NCBI GenBank assembly: GCA_022702485.1
Contig: JAJIYY010000006.1
Span: 3,720,001-3,784,000, forward strand
DNA: 64,000 bases
Source: Simplicillium sp. C3G150-2
Lineage: Eukaryota; Ascomycota; Sordariomycetes; Hypocreales; Cordycipitaceae
Direction of reading: 5' to 3'
The notes beneath the pieces were generated by a model. That model was not told the DNA's origin. It saw nothing but the letters and a program-made list of their open reading frames with translations, and searched no databases. This document shows positions 12,010 to 23,817 of this stretch, in pieces (position 1 is the first letter of the stretch; each line of letters starts with the position of its first letter). The position numbers and the translations under genes were made by a program.

Positions 12010-13233
12010 ATGGACATCACCGCCCCCATGAGAGTCACAGACTACCTCTCCCTCCCCTGCCTCGTCCCCCATCCTTCGTAAGCCTCACAACCATCCCTTT
12101 CACTCCTCCTCATGTAAAACTAATAACTCAGTATTCCGCTCATCTATCAACTTCCTAAAAAGTCTTTCCCCCTCAAGTTCACTCTACACACTCCACTGGC
12201 GCCAAAAACTACCCACTTCCCTCCTCGTCGCCATCCGCACAACCCTCAACTCCCGCATCAGCTACGCCGCCAACACGCGCCAAACCACCGGCCAGCAAAT
12301 CCGGGAATACTGCGTCACCAATAAACTCACTCACTACGAAACCACCCTACCAACAAACAGCTCACCTACTCTGCACTTCGTCTCTACGGCACCCACTGGC
12401 CCAACCGTTCTCTACATCCATGGCGGGGGCTATGTTTACCCCATGGTGTCGCCATGCCATATGCCCTTGGCGCTACATATTGCCACTTCCAGCCGCGCGA
12501 AACAGGTCGTATATCTAGAATATGGCGTCGCTCCTGAGCACAAACACCCTGGACAGTTATGCTAGCTCGTCGACGTCGTGAATCACCTCTTACACAGGGT
12601 GTGACTCCCTCAGAGCTCATTCTCGCAGGCGACAGCGCAGGTGTCCATCTAATCACCGGTTTACTAGCGCATGTCATAAAACCTTGCCCACAGGTCGCTC
12701 CCCTGGATCTGGTCGACGAGCAGATCCGCGCTGCAGTATTACTGTCTCCCTGGCTGGACATGCAGTTGACGAGCGTCTCGCCCACTGTTGGCACAATGGA
12801 CGTACTCACCAGTGCTCAACTTGCCAATTCTGCAAATTTGTTCGGCACAAATTCTACTCATCCCTGGTGTGAGTCATTAGTTGCCAAAGAGGGTGTAGAG
12901 ATCCTCCGCAAGGCCTTTTCAGGATCTGGTGACACAAAGCCGGTGGTTGGCAACGTGCTTGTGACGATTGGGGACGCTGAGGTGCTGTTTGAGAGCTGTC
13001 AGCATTTTTTTGCAAATTTCAAGCAATTAGCGACGGTGGTCATGGGTGACAAGGGCAAAGCTGCGATAAAGAGCGTCGCGGAAAAGGAAGCACTTGTCTT
13101 TGCGGCGGAACTTGGAGAAGTTCACGTCCAGCCTGGCATTGATATCGCGACTGGATATTACAACGGCGGTACCATGACTGCTTTGACCGCGTTTCTCGAA
13201 GCGTTGATATCAATTATTAAATGCGGGCTTTAA
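12010..13233 (+). pseudogene. Broken alpha/beta hydrolase (HSL / steryl-acetyl-hydrolase type)
   Basis: The sequence encodes recognisable parts of a hormone-sensitive-lipase-like esterase: the oxyanion-hole motif HGGGY (near 12420-12434), the nucleophile motif GDSAG (near 12630), a likely acid in TIGDAEVL and a likely catalytic His in GEVHVQPG. The coding frame is interrupted twice within 40 nt. A TAG occurs at 12563-12565 after PGQLC, in a place where related proteins read on, and a one-base loss in the G run at about 12597-12599 shifts the frame before VTPSELILAGDSAG. The join of the first exon (12010-12077, GTAAGC donor) to the second is also out of frame with the nearest acceptor at 12130-12131; an acceptor about 30 nt further would restore phase. 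The triad residues remain readable, so decay looks recent. Assembly error is the alternative. Confidence 0.78.
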
Positions 13234-13390
13234 AATCATAGAACAAAATGCATAGAACAAAATGTAAACACTCAATTTATCAAAATCAGTGCTCGCCAAC
13301 TAGTCTAGAGTACAAAACTAAATCAGGAATAAAAAATGGGAATAAATTCAAAAATCCAAACCATACATATACGCTCATGTCGTAAGGTCA

Positions 13391-16300
13391 TTAATATGCC
13401 GGGAGTCGCGGCCCAGCATGTCTCGTAAAGTCGTCATCCATCCTCCCCTCTAATCCTACACGAGCGGCCGATGCCGCCTTCATCTGTTCAATGTACTGCA
13501 TTGCGCTCTGCTCCTTTGTACTGCAGGGCTTAATGTGGTCTAGCAGCGTGTGGCCCGGAATATCGTCTAAGGAATCGTAGTCGAGGCCATTGGCCATCGT
13601 CTCATCATACGGTAGTTGCTCTGCATGAAAGTCGTTCAGGTCAAGCTGCTTGAATCGAAGGTCGTTGTAATCAAATCTGGTGTTTCCAAGTATATCGCTG
13701 TCAAGTAGGTCGCGTTCCAAGTGTGCCTGAGGCTGTGGGTGGTTTTGCTGGTACTGGATCGAATCTGCCGTTTCACTGCGCAAGTTTGCTCCGCCTTCTA
13801 TATCAATATCGGGAGTCGATGTTCGCGATGCAACATCGCAGATCCAGGCTGGAATCGCCGTCCTGGTTGCCGATGGTGCAGCCGGGGCGGAACCAATACT
13901 TGGGCGGGAATCACCCCATTGTACAGAGTCACCAAGAAGCGGGTGCTCATCTTGTTGTGTCTCCTCTTGACGGGGCTTAATGCCGGGAGATGTTGCTCGT
14001 CGTGGGAGTGCCTTTCGTACAACCTTGTATCCAAGAGAGGTGTTGAGCAATTCAAGGGCAAGACCAGTGTTGCGGCCATCCTCTGGTGGGATTTCTTGTT
14101 TGAACTCTGACGGGATATTTGGCACTGGATAGCTGTTGTCGACCTTTGGCGTCTTGGCTCCATCCCCGGCGGATTCCGCGACCGAGTGTCTGCTTTGGCT
14201 TCTAGGTGCCGACTTGGGAATATCGTCACTTCGACCAAGAGGAGAATCATGGTCAGGGGTGGGAATAAACTGTCGGTGAGACAAAGCTTGCGCGGGTAAG
14301 CCGGAGTGGCTATTTGTCATTGGCATCTGTCTTCCTGCAGCGTCGGTCATCTTGAGCCTGTTGAGGCGATCTCGAGATGAGTTGCTTGGCATTGGGCTCG
14401 GGGGCGAGCGGCCACGAGCAGTGTACAGAGGATCATATGTCAATGGCTTTTGGTAATGATGGTTTGGCAACGCGAGAAGTTTGTTCTCATATGATGCGTC
14501 TTGGCCGTTTGTGCCGTCACGGCTGACGGGGCCTTCGCCATTGTTGACTGACGCTTGGTTGTTCAGGCCGTTGGGCAGGTCAGAGTCTGCGAGAGGAGGC
14601 ATCATTTGAATAAGGTTGACCGCGTGCATGCGTGATCGTGGATCATGGCTGAGACAAATTTCCGTAATTCGACGGTACCAATCTGGAATATTGACCTCGG
14701 GTCCAAGCATCAAAGGCCGTCCTTGATTCTCGGGTTCATCTTCATCCATTGCCAATGCCCACAATACCATTCCCATTTGGTACAGATCCGACTTCTCACC
14801 AATGTACAGCGCCAATCTTTGGCTACTCTCAACAAGTGCGGTAGCCTCTGGTGGCTCCCACTTGACAGGACAGCCTCGTCGGTTGATGTCGATGATCTTT
14901 GCGTTTCCTTCGAAGTCGACGACAACGTTGGACAAGGTGAAATCGCCCTGCACAAAGCCAGACTCGTGAATGTCAGCCAAGCCTCTAACAATCTGCTGCG
15001 CCCATCGCTCTTTGTCCTTCCATCGGATACCCAAAGTAGACTCCTTGTAATTGTCATAGATAAGATCGATCAGCGCGCCTTGCTCAGCGTAACTTATGAG
15101 CAAGCCCTTGATGCGCTCTCCGCTGTCGTCGACTATGACGCCCTTAAATTCGATGACATGGTCCGAGAATTTCAAAGCATTGAGGGCATTGATTTCATAC
15201 AAGAATTCTTCGACGGTGTCAGGGCTGGGAATCTCCTTCTTGATCATATCTTCGCCGCCAACAGACACCTTGTACACAAAGCCAGACATGTGCGAGTCAA
15301 AAATGATGTCTTGCTCTTTGACCTTGCGACAGCCAAGATGCTTGACAAAATTGACGGATGGGTAGTCAATAACTTCCTATAGTAGATGTTAGATATTGTC
15401 TGTGACAGGCGGAGCAAATCGCGTCATGCACTTACATTGCCATCTTCAACGACGTGAACATTGAGTTGCCCGTTGATTGTTTGCAGCTTCAGATTCGTCA
15501 CAGTGTCGAGAAACGGGATATCATGCAGGCTGAGGCGAATTGCTTCGTAAATCTTGGTACTCTTTTCTCTCTGCGATTTGGTGGCTGCAAGCTCTGCCTC
15601 GAGGGAATCGGGTGGAGCGTTGCGGTAATCGAGGGAAATGGTCACTCTGTACCACTGATGATGCCCTCTCCGATAGGTGACAAAGAATTTTTCCCTCCTG
15701 GACTGGTCGCGAAAGTGCATGCTAAGGTTCAAGATCCATTCCTTCTCCAACTCGTTTCGAATCTTGGCATCGTACTGGGATGCAGTGAGAGATTGCGTCT
15801 CCATAGACGGCGTTGGGAAGCTCATGCGATCGTCATCGGGTCGAGAAGCGAGACTAAGAGAAGCTGGATATGCATGTGGAAAGTTGACGGATACAGGCGA
15901 ACCTGACAAGGGTATATCTCGAAGGTCATCGTACGGGGACGTGGCGAAACTGGCGGGATGAGACTGGGGTGCTTCGATTTCCGAGAACTGCGAACTGGTG
16001 CCAGCATGTGCGGAACGTTGATCGACCGAAGGAGCCCGACGTTCCTCGAGAGAGGTGTCGACAGGCATCAAGTGGTCCCTTCTTTCGGAAAATTGGCGCT
16101 TAAGAGTCTGTGAACGAGGCAAGGCGGGAATAACGGGACGTTGATTCCGGCGGCTTGTGGGGTTGCGGCCTTGGTTGTCAAGATCTGGTTGAAATGGTTG
16201 AGGCGATTGTTGCAGTGAATGCGAAAGCGGACTCGAGTGCGAGTGAGGATGCGGATTAGGATGTGATTGGCCAGAATGAGAGTAATGTGAGTGGCGTGAA

Positions 16301-16461
16301 TGCTGTGAATGCTGCGAAGGATGTGAAGAGTTGTCGTCGCGAGTAAGCTGGTGAGACAGAGGATATGGATTGACGTTTTCGCGGCCGAGGAGCCTTTGTA
16401 GGATGGAATAGTCATCACATGGCGGAGAAGGATCCGAGGGTGAAGCGTCAGGAAGCGCCAT
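13391..16461 (-). CDS. Large protein kinase-like protein with variant motifs
   Basis: Two exons, 16461-15436 and 15376-13391, give 1003 residues. Residues about 1-340 include low-complexity His/Ser/Gln-rich sequence, then a folded region ending VVEDGN before the intron. A kinase-like domain spans about 355-620: candidate ATP lysines at 388-389 (MIKKEI), a catalytic-loop equivalent QGDFTLSN (Asp about 487, Asn about 492) in place of HRDxKxxN, and DIN (Asp about 505) instead of DFG. The key acidic residues are thus present but the His/Arg of HRD and the Phe/Gly of DFG are not. The rest (about 630-1003) is disordered, Ser/Pro-rich. It may be an active atypical kinase or a pseudokinase. I recognise no characterised ortholog; substrate and location are unknown. 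Confidence 0.82.
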
Positions 16462-19400
16462 TATTATATTGCAATAAGAGAAATGAGGTGACTTTTGGTG
16501 CTGGCCAAGTGTCGCGGTGATTCCCTGCCTGGAGCGTGACGGAAAATGACTGTACGGCGCCTAAAGCCAGGCACGGAGTGCGAAGGCTGATTGGGTTTGG
16601 CAGGGGTCAGAATCCAAAAGTGCCTCGTGTTATTGCTTGCAGAGCAGGGTTGAACGAGAGCCAGGCATCGATGGCGTGAATAACGGGAAGAACAGGACCA
16701 ACGGAGCGGCCTAGGGTGTCTGGGTGTTTTGGAATGGCAGATTAAAGGCGCATGTGAAGACCGTGGGTTAAGGTCGTCTGTGAATCTTTGCAAAATGGCC
16801 GGATCACCAGACCATGACGTTGACGTGGAGGAATAGAAGTGATTGGCTGCGTTTGTGAAGTTGAGAGGGAGCAAAGGATGACTGGTTTCTGGTTGAAACG
16901 GAAGGCAAGGCAAGCCAGTCGGATGAGGAATCAAATGCGAAAGATGTAAGGTTTTTGCAGGCCAAAATGTCAGGTTGTGCGTGAGGATTTAGGCGGCTGA
17001 GAGCTGTGAAGTTGGTTTGCAAGGCTGACTCAGGAAAGACAGGCGATGGAGGCAAGCCTCGTGACAGGGCGGATGCAGAGCGCGTATTGGGGACCAGGAT
17101 GGATGAGTCGACGTTGAATTTAGCGTTGGAAGCGTGAAGGACAAGAGAAGGAGGAAGAGGAGGAATGCCTAATGGTCAGAGGAGGGAAAAGTCAGAGCAT
17201 GAGTGAGACCGTGAAGGAGTAAGAAGAAGAGAATGTGTATGTGTTGTTCTGGATCTGGCGGTGATTAGGCAGAAGATGACGGCCAGCTCTTCCCAGCCCA
17301 ATGAATTTTTTTTTTTTTTCTTTTTTTTTCCCCTGGACGTTTTCGGAATGTTTGGAAGGGGCAAAGCGATGGACGAGGAGGCGGGAAGACCCTCGAGCTA
17401 GACCAGACACGCCAAAAGGGACCCATCCAAGGCCCCAGTGTTGCAGTGCTCGACAGCTGCAGCTGCAACTGCAGCGGAGTGCACACGCCCTGCTGTCTCA
17501 TTCTAGGTAGGAGGTAGGGACATGCAGTGCGACATGCAACATACACGGACAAGCACAACAGGAAACAATCCTCCGTGCTGCATCTAAAATTAAGTAAAAT
17601 TAAAAGGATTCGTCTACTCTACTTCTATATTCCCGTAGATTAGTTTTCTGATTTTTACAACTATTCTTACGCAGTGAGCAGTGTCATACTATCTGACCGA
17701 CTCTGCTCGAGCACGTTTCAACTAATCCCTCTCCCCTGTACACCCAGGTACACTTTACCGCCAGTTTAAAACTCTCTGCCCAGCACAAACGGCAAGGAGG
17801 CAGCCAGCCAAGAAAGACAAAATCCAGCGGCGCGGAAAATAAAAACAAGAAATTGCAACCAAAGGATTGGTCTAAACTCTTCATCGGGAAAACAATAAGA
17901 AGAAAAAAAAGTGGCTGTCCTACTGACCATGGCGGAACACGCAACACACACACCACACCAACCTCTTTTCCGTTGCAATGAGCCTCCACCAAGCATGACG
18001 GCACCTTTTTAGAGTCACAGAGTCCAGCACCCTCCAGCACACCCCTTTGGGCCTCCAGTCGGCGCGCCAGTGGATGTGCCTCGCTGTAACCGGCAACGAG
18101 AGTGGCCCTTGGTGGCTTTTAGTGGCTCCCGCTGGCTCCAGGTGGTTCCCGTTAGTGGTCCTTAGGGGCCAAACGGGTTCGTTGATGTTCATATTTGACG
18201 GACCGGGGGTGGGCGGCACCTCCCACGCCCAAACAGCTCCACCACACCGCCGTTTACTTGTACAATTGGCAGCCACTGGCCCATCGCTAACGTGGTTGGG
18301 CACCCTCTCAATTTCTTCGTTGCTGCCCTCCCTCCAGTAGTAATCCACGAGTAGTGATGATCCCAGTTCTTGTACATACATGCCTTCTGCAGCAGATGAT
18401 CTATGCACAGCAACTCGACTCCCACACCACTCCGTTCCGCACTCTGTGCCACCAGATAGACAGGTCACATACGCCAAACCCCATTCAAGAATCGACACGA
18501 GCCTACTCTGGACCCTTTCATCATCGCCATCGCCCATCTCCAACCTTTTTTGTTCTATAATCGTCGTCGCCTTCTCTTCTGTCTGTTTTTTTCCACTTTC
18601 AATTTTAGCGCAGAACGTTGTCTTACTCTCCTGGCCCTACCTCGTGTCAAAGCCTCACTCACCGCGTGTCCCGCCCCCAAAAATTGGCCACCTCACACCG
18701 CAACCCAATCCCGAATAAATGCAATGAAAAAAAAAAAAATGAATTTTGAAATAGGGTGAAACAAGCGCTCAAATTATTAATTGCATTTCTTACAATATAT
18801 TTACATTCACATGTACATATTTAAAAATTAAAGCAAGCAACAAGGACAGTTACCACTGATCCCCCAGTCCATCATCATCATACTATCCGCAAAACTTCAG
18901 ATGATTGGTCGGGACTCTTTTCAGCCCGGCACTTGAATCCTCCCATGATTAGCGCCCAATTTCATCCTGGCCAGACATGCCACACCATCTCATCCACTAG
19001 TCCAGCGCTCCAGTTCCCATCCACCAGTCCTCATTGTCTCATGCCCCCCATCTTGTCTCATCTACCAAAACTTTGTTTCCTCTCTCCCCTCCCCTGCAAA
19101 CCACAGCACCACACGCGAGCTCATCCACGCCTGTGTTCCATGTTCCATGCCCTGTTTAACCATGCTTGCCATGCTTTGAATTCCCGCCTTGACGACATCT
19201 TGCCTAATCCTGCATTTGCTCCCTCTACCTCACCGAAAATCTTCCATACGCCCTGCATACGAGCAACACCTCCTCTCCGTAACCGGCCAATGCTGCACGC
19301 CCGGAGTATCTTCCACTTACCCGTTGAACGTGGATTTCCCCAAAATCATTTATCAATCAGTCCTCTGAGCAGGGTACTCTGTTTATTAATACCCTGTCGG

Positions 19401-20074
19401 GCATCAATACATTTATACTTTGCCTTTCCTCGGAGCCGTTCAAGTAAAGTTGCGGCGGCACTGCAGTATAACCGCTCTGTGTACCATTGCACAATAATCC
19501 ATGTAACTCACACTGCGCCATCAGACATATGCCATGCTGCTGTGTCGGGCACTGCTGCATCTGCACCTCGAGAGAAAAAATACCCGACCGAGACATCCTG
19601 CTCGTCAAACCTCAAAACCAGCACATGGTGCCTCCTCGCAGCCTTCTCTTCTACCCTGCATTTCTGCATGGCTGCAGCTCGGCCCATACACCTTCAACGT
19701 TGACGATACTGCTTTCTACAATGCTCAGCTAAAAGAAAAAAAAATACAACAACATAGGCTACATAAGCCTCTGCTTACTTTTGTGAAAACTATAGACGAA
19801 TCGCCCTCTGTTTTAACTCGTTCCGTGGCATCCGCGCCGTCTCACATACTCTTAATTCTTACGCTCACTCAGCCTTGCCCATGGAATGCCCCTCTTTAAA
19901 CCTCCACAGCGCATTGGCATTGTTGTAATTTTTGCAGCCCAGAATTTCGTGGCGTCAGTCATAAACCGCCCAGAGCTTTGTCATTCGTAACCCCTATAAT
20001 GTAGCCATATCTCGCCCATCTCCCGCCTTGAATCATCAAGAACTTATCATCCGCTTCATTACCATTTAGCAAGC
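16462..20074. other. 3.6-kb gene-poor interval between divergent genes
   Basis: This region separates the starts of the leftward kinase-like gene and the rightward metallo-beta-lactamase-like gene. It contains a pyrimidine tract at 17306-17329, CT/CA-rich sequence, and many short frames. The longest, 18933-19703 (+), has a composition driven by C-rich DNA (Pro, His, Ser, Cys) with no signal peptide, motif or splice support, so I did not call it. Long 5' UTRs and promoters are the simplest content. Confidence 0.5.
17306..17329. repeat. Poly-T tract
   Basis: A run of fourteen T, one C and nine T in the gene-poor interval upstream of the kinase-like gene. Such tracts are common in fungal promoters and can exclude nucleosomes; no function is shown here. 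Confidence 0.9.
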
Positions 20075-21118
20075 ATGCCACGCAATAACGAGGAATGGCG
20101 CGGTGCCATCAAATTGCAGGTCCACGCCGCCACCAGCGTCGCCTCGCTGCGACCCCTTGTCACATCCCTCAACGGCGACAACTCGTGGCTATTTTCATTC
20201 CCTCGCCCTGAAAATGAGCTTAAAAAAAGGGGCAAGTTATATTTCCACATTATATACGAGCCCTGGCTGGCTGGCAAGTCTTTCTTTCTGTCGACGTGGT
20301 TCGCCCAATTCACCCTGGCGGAAAAGGCATCCTTCACCACCGCAGAGGATGTCTACAGCCTTATTCGACACATTGAACGAGTCTCGGCAGAGCATCTCGA
20401 CGTGCAAATTCACCTTGACGAAGATAATCTTCTAGACGCCATTGCCATGACCCTAAATTTGGCCGACCATCTTCACCCCCCTACTTTACAACAGTTCAAC
20501 AAGAACGTTCCAGTCATTGCCAGCCCCTCAGCAGCTAGCACACTCAAGTCCTTGGATCTTTTTGACAATATCCACATTCTACAAGACATACCAGATGGAT
20601 GCACCAACTGGAACCAGCCAGAACTACATGCAGGCGCATTTCCCCCATGGCTTACCTTGCTACGTCTGCCGGGTACCACCGAGCTGAGCTACTCACTCGC
20701 TTTGATATGGAGCCACACGCCAGACGGCGGCAAGGAGGAAATTCACGAAACAATCATTTACTCCCCTCACGGAACAAGGGTTGACCTACCACCATTGGCA
20801 ACTTTTTTGGAAGCTGAGCCCAAGACGCAGAAACTGGCCATGTTCCACCCACTTAAAGAGTCCTACAGCATGGGCTGGGTCCAGAACGTCACCGGTGCCA
20901 AGGGCGGCTTGGAGTTGTATAGGAAAATCGGAGGTTGCAAGCATTGGGTTCGAACACATAATGGCGAGATCCACTATCAGGGATTCCTGATGAAGACGCT
21001 GTTGGTGACGGATTATGACAAGACGCTGGAGTCGGCGCTGGACGCGGAGAATGAGCCCGCAAAGGAGAGGCCGAATTTGCACACTGTTGGGAATGGTGAT
21101 TTGATTGCTTTGGCATGA
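20075..21118 (+). CDS. Metallo-beta-lactamase-fold-like protein, degenerate metal motif
   Basis: Single-exon gene of 347 residues, no signal peptide, probably cytosolic. The N-terminal part has the strand pattern and EPWLAG segment (residues about 62-67) typical of MBL-fold proteins, where an IDPWL segment is usual. The metal motif region reads NLADHLHPPTL (128-138): Asp131, His132 and His134 fit the DH and final H of the HxHxDH-type motif, while the first histidines are replaced. Downstream, PVIASPSAASTLKSL matches the next part of UlaG-like MBL proteins. Substrate unknown. The missing ligands raise doubt about hydrolase activity. Start chosen at the first ATG of the open frame, with an upstream gene-poor region. 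Confidence 0.7.
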   Translation: MPRNNEEWRGAIKLQVHAATSVASLRPLVTSLNGDNSWLFSFPRPENELKKRGKLYFHIIYEPWLAGKSFFLSTWFAQFTLAEKASFTTAEDVYSLIRHIERVSAEHLDVQIHLDEDNLLDAIAMTLNLADHLHPPTLQQFNKNVPVIASPSAASTLKSLDLFDNIHILQDIPDGCTNWNQPELHAGAFPPWLTLLRLPGTTELSYSLALIWSHTPDGGKEEIHETIIYSPHGTRVDLPPLATFLEAEPKTQKLAMFHPLKESYSMGWVQNVTGAKGGLELYRKIGGCKHWVRTHNGEIHYQGFLMKTLLVTDYDKTLESALDAENEPAKERPNLHTVGNGDLIALA

Positions 21119-21867
21119 AGGAATATTGTGGGACAGTTATTCGTTTGGATTTGATATGATACCGTCTAATTGAATCGCGTATTTGTTTTGGTTGTATCGT
21201 CGATCGGCAATATTCCATCTCGATCGGTGAGGGTATGTCTTTGTGCTGCTGGGGCTTAACATGGAAGTAATCAAGGTTACTCAACCAAACTAACAGAGTC
21301 AAAGGCATCAACAACTCATTAGACGCTGCATGATTAAATAATGAAGCCATCAAGTCAATTGATCAGAATTGATTAGTCGTTTAGCTGGTTTGTGGAAAGA
21401 CTATTGTTGCCATGTGCAGCAAAGGCGACTCGATCCAGCACATAAAGCCCGATCTGCAATTGCAGCTAGCTCAGGTACTTGCACTTTTGTAAGTATGGAG
21501 TTTGCTATGTGGACTGCAGTATCTGTACATCTTCTGCATCGCTCCCCACAGGCCAGAAAGCGGGGTATAGCCGACTTCTTCACTCTCATGACGCACTCCC
21601 AACTCCAACAAAGTTCAACATAGCCGGCCGCCTATCAAAACAGACCACACTGTCAGACGGCGAAATAACCGTCTTATTGTTGGTCAAATTTGAGTTCGTG
21701 CGACATTGTCACGAAGCTTCACGCCGTTGTGGCCTCGTCGCGCCGTTGCGCAAGGCCACTACCACTGGGAGGGCCAACGCCGGGACAATTCCCAACCGCT
21801 CACAGACGGCAACTGAAACGTATACTGGCATTTCCCAAAAGCTGATATCTAAAAAGGCTCAGTCACC
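21119..21867. other. Intergenic region upstream of Zn2Cys6 gene
   Basis: About 750 nt with no supported gene. It contains the 3' flank of the preceding gene and the promoter of the Zn2Cys6 factor. Short frames at 21369-21623 and 21479-21922 lack any feature. Confidence 0.5.
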
Positions 21868-23817
21868 ATGCAGCGAAAACGCGCCAGACAGGCCTGCACA
21901 CATTGCAACTCCCGGCGAGTGAAATGCAATGTCACCGAGGCCATGCCGTGCGACAACTGCGTCGCTGGTGGAACGACTTGCGAGCTTCGTGAATCTCGTC
22001 GAGGAAAACACCCGCGCGTCAAGCTTGGACAGGATATCAAACACCAGACGAGAAGTCGCGGTCCTCGACAGTCGATTTCATCCATCTCAGCACCAACGCC
22101 TGCTGGACCACAAACGACAGCTAGCACTTCCACACACGAGAGCCCGTTCGCTCAGGACGAATTGGGCCAGGCGTCTCTTGCATTGGCCTCGCTGGCACGA
22201 GGATCGCATCGCAGCGACGATAATGAAGGCGCTGTGTTTCTGGGCGAGTCAACTTCGATACGATATGTGGGGAAGGATGGACCAATTGCTTCGGATGCCC
22301 AATTCCATGACATACCTGCGGAGGGCAAGCACTCCATGATGCGATGGGAGGCAGAAAGACGCGAGACGCTGATTTCGGCCCTCAAGGCTCGTCCTGATGG
22401 CGCATTTGCTTTCCCACCCCGCGATACTGTTGCGTCGCTGCTCAAAGCTTATTTCCAGTGGTTTCATCCCTGTCAGCCAGTGGTGGATGAGGTTGAGACC
22501 TGGCAGATCTTTGAGACGGGTGACATGTCGCCTCTTTTACTCCAGTCGATGCTGTTCGTTGCAGCAGCGCACTGCGATGACTCGGTGTTATTGAGTGGCG
22601 GGCTTGGTGACCGTCATGAAGCCAAGTTCAAGTTTTACACTCGCGCCCGCGACTTGTATGATGCCGATATTGAAAGCAACAACATCACACTCATTCAGAG
22701 CCTATTTCTGATCAGCTTCTGGAGAGGCCATGTTCCTCAAGAAAAGGACGTTAGACATTGGCTCGGAGCAGCCATTTCACTTGCACAGCGTCGCGGTCTA
22801 CATCGCTCGCGACAACTCACGGCGTCTGTATCCGACAAGGTCGGGGGTCTCAGAAAGCGGCTTTGGTGGTCCATATACACGCGTGAGCGCCAATGCTCTG
22901 CTGCTTTGGGTCTGCCGAACCGCATCCGCGATGAAGACTGCGACATTGAGCCTCTTGAACAAGCTGATTTCGAGAGAGCCTACAGCCCATCAGTAGCGCC
23001 TCAAGATGTCGGCGACTACATCACATACGCAACCGGCATGGCTCAACTTGCTCGCTTCCTAGGTGAAGTCATCCACAGGGTTTACCTACCAAAAAAGATA
23101 TGCTCAACAGAAGAGCGCTCACAACTCCGCGACGAGCTGCAGCTCTGGAAGCAACGCCTCCCCACTTCCATGCAAGTCGGCGACGAGATTTCCCAACCCA
23201 GTCTGTACGCAAACATGCTCCATCTCGCCTACAACAACGTCTTCATCCTCCTCTACAGAGGATGCTACGTCAACATCAGTGGCGACAAAGACGGCCAAGT
23301 CGCTCTACAGGCAGCAGCGCGCAACTCCCGCATCATCGAAGACATGCTCCCGCGCGGTAACCTCCGCCACGCCCAAATCCACGTCATCACCAACCTCTTC
23401 AACACGCTGTGCATGCACACCATTGAGCTCCGTCGCGCTTCCGGCACCGCCAAGACGATCGCGGAGCATCGCGCCAAGGTATGTCTCATGGGTCTCCAGG
23501 AGCTGCAGAAGACATGGGAAGTGCGCAACTGGGTTCTGCAGTTGTTCTTCCGGTATCTCGATCGCCCAACGGCAGCGAGGCTGCAGTCGGACGCGGAGGA
23601 TAGTCCTAGTAGCAGTTCAAAGAGTCCGGCGCCGCCGCTGGCGTTTGACTATGGTGATTTCACGAGGAATGAGGGCGCAAAGATGGAGATGACGCTCGCG
23701 CCGGACGTGGATACCATCTGGTCCTGGCCGAATGAGGAGACGGACCGGTTCTTGTTTTCGCAAATCTATAATGGCTTTTCTTTTGGGGATCAACAGCAAC
23801 CGTATCCGTACATGTAG
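21868..23817 (+). CDS. Zn2Cys6 fungal transcription factor
   Basis: Single-exon gene of 649 residues encoding a nuclear DNA-binding regulator. The binuclear zinc cluster lies at residues about 10-38 with spacing CX2CX6CX7CX2CX6C, preceded by the basic RKRARQ. A linker rich in Ser/Thr/Pro follows, then the fungal-specific transcription factor middle homology region from about residue 190 (YFQWFHPCQPVVDE), including the SLFLISFWRG and RRGLHRSR segments expected there. The target genes are unknown. Its downstream neighbour is a decayed aldehyde dehydrogenase in convergent orientation, which might once have been a target; that is only inferred from proximity. The start at 21868 gives a cluster close to the N terminus, as usual. 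Confidence 0.9.
   Translation: MQRKRARQACTHCNSRRVKCNVTEAMPCDNCVAGGTTCELRESRRGKHPRVKLGQDIKHQTRSRGPRQSISSISAPTPAGPQTTASTSTHESPFAQDELGQASLALASLARGSHRSDDNEGAVFLGESTSIRYVGKDGPIASDAQFHDIPAEGKHSMMRWEAERRETLISALKARPDGAFAFPPRDTVASLLKAYFQWFHPCQPVVDEVETWQIFETGDMSPLLLQSMLFVAAAHCDDSVLLSGGLGDRHEAKFKFYTRARDLYDADIESNNITLIQSLFLISFWRGHVPQEKDVRHWLGAAISLAQRRGLHRSRQLTASVSDKVGGLRKRLWWSIYTRERQCSAALGLPNRIRDEDCDIEPLEQADFERAYSPSVAPQDVGDYITYATGMAQLARFLGEVIHRVYLPKKICSTEERSQLRDELQLWKQRLPTSMQVGDEISQPSLYANMLHLAYNNVFILLYRGCYVNISGDKDGQVALQAAARNSRIIEDMLPRGNLRHAQIHVITNLFNTLCMHTIELRRASGTAKTIAEHRAKVCLMGLQELQKTWEVRNWVLQLFFRYLDRPTAARLQSDAEDSPSSSSKSPAPPLAFDYGDFTRNEGAKMEMTLAPDVDTIWSWPNEETDRFLFSQIYNGFSFGDQQQPYPYM

Noticed and set aside
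11269..12072. 267-codon open frame on the minus strand
   Set aside because: It overlaps the last exon of the secreted orphan and the first exon of the esterase on the other strand, has no recognisable motif, and reads as an antisense shadow.
18933..19703. 256-codon frame on the plus strand in the gene-poor interval
   Set aside because: Composition follows C-rich DNA (Pro, Ser, His, Cys), with no signal peptide, domain or splice support.
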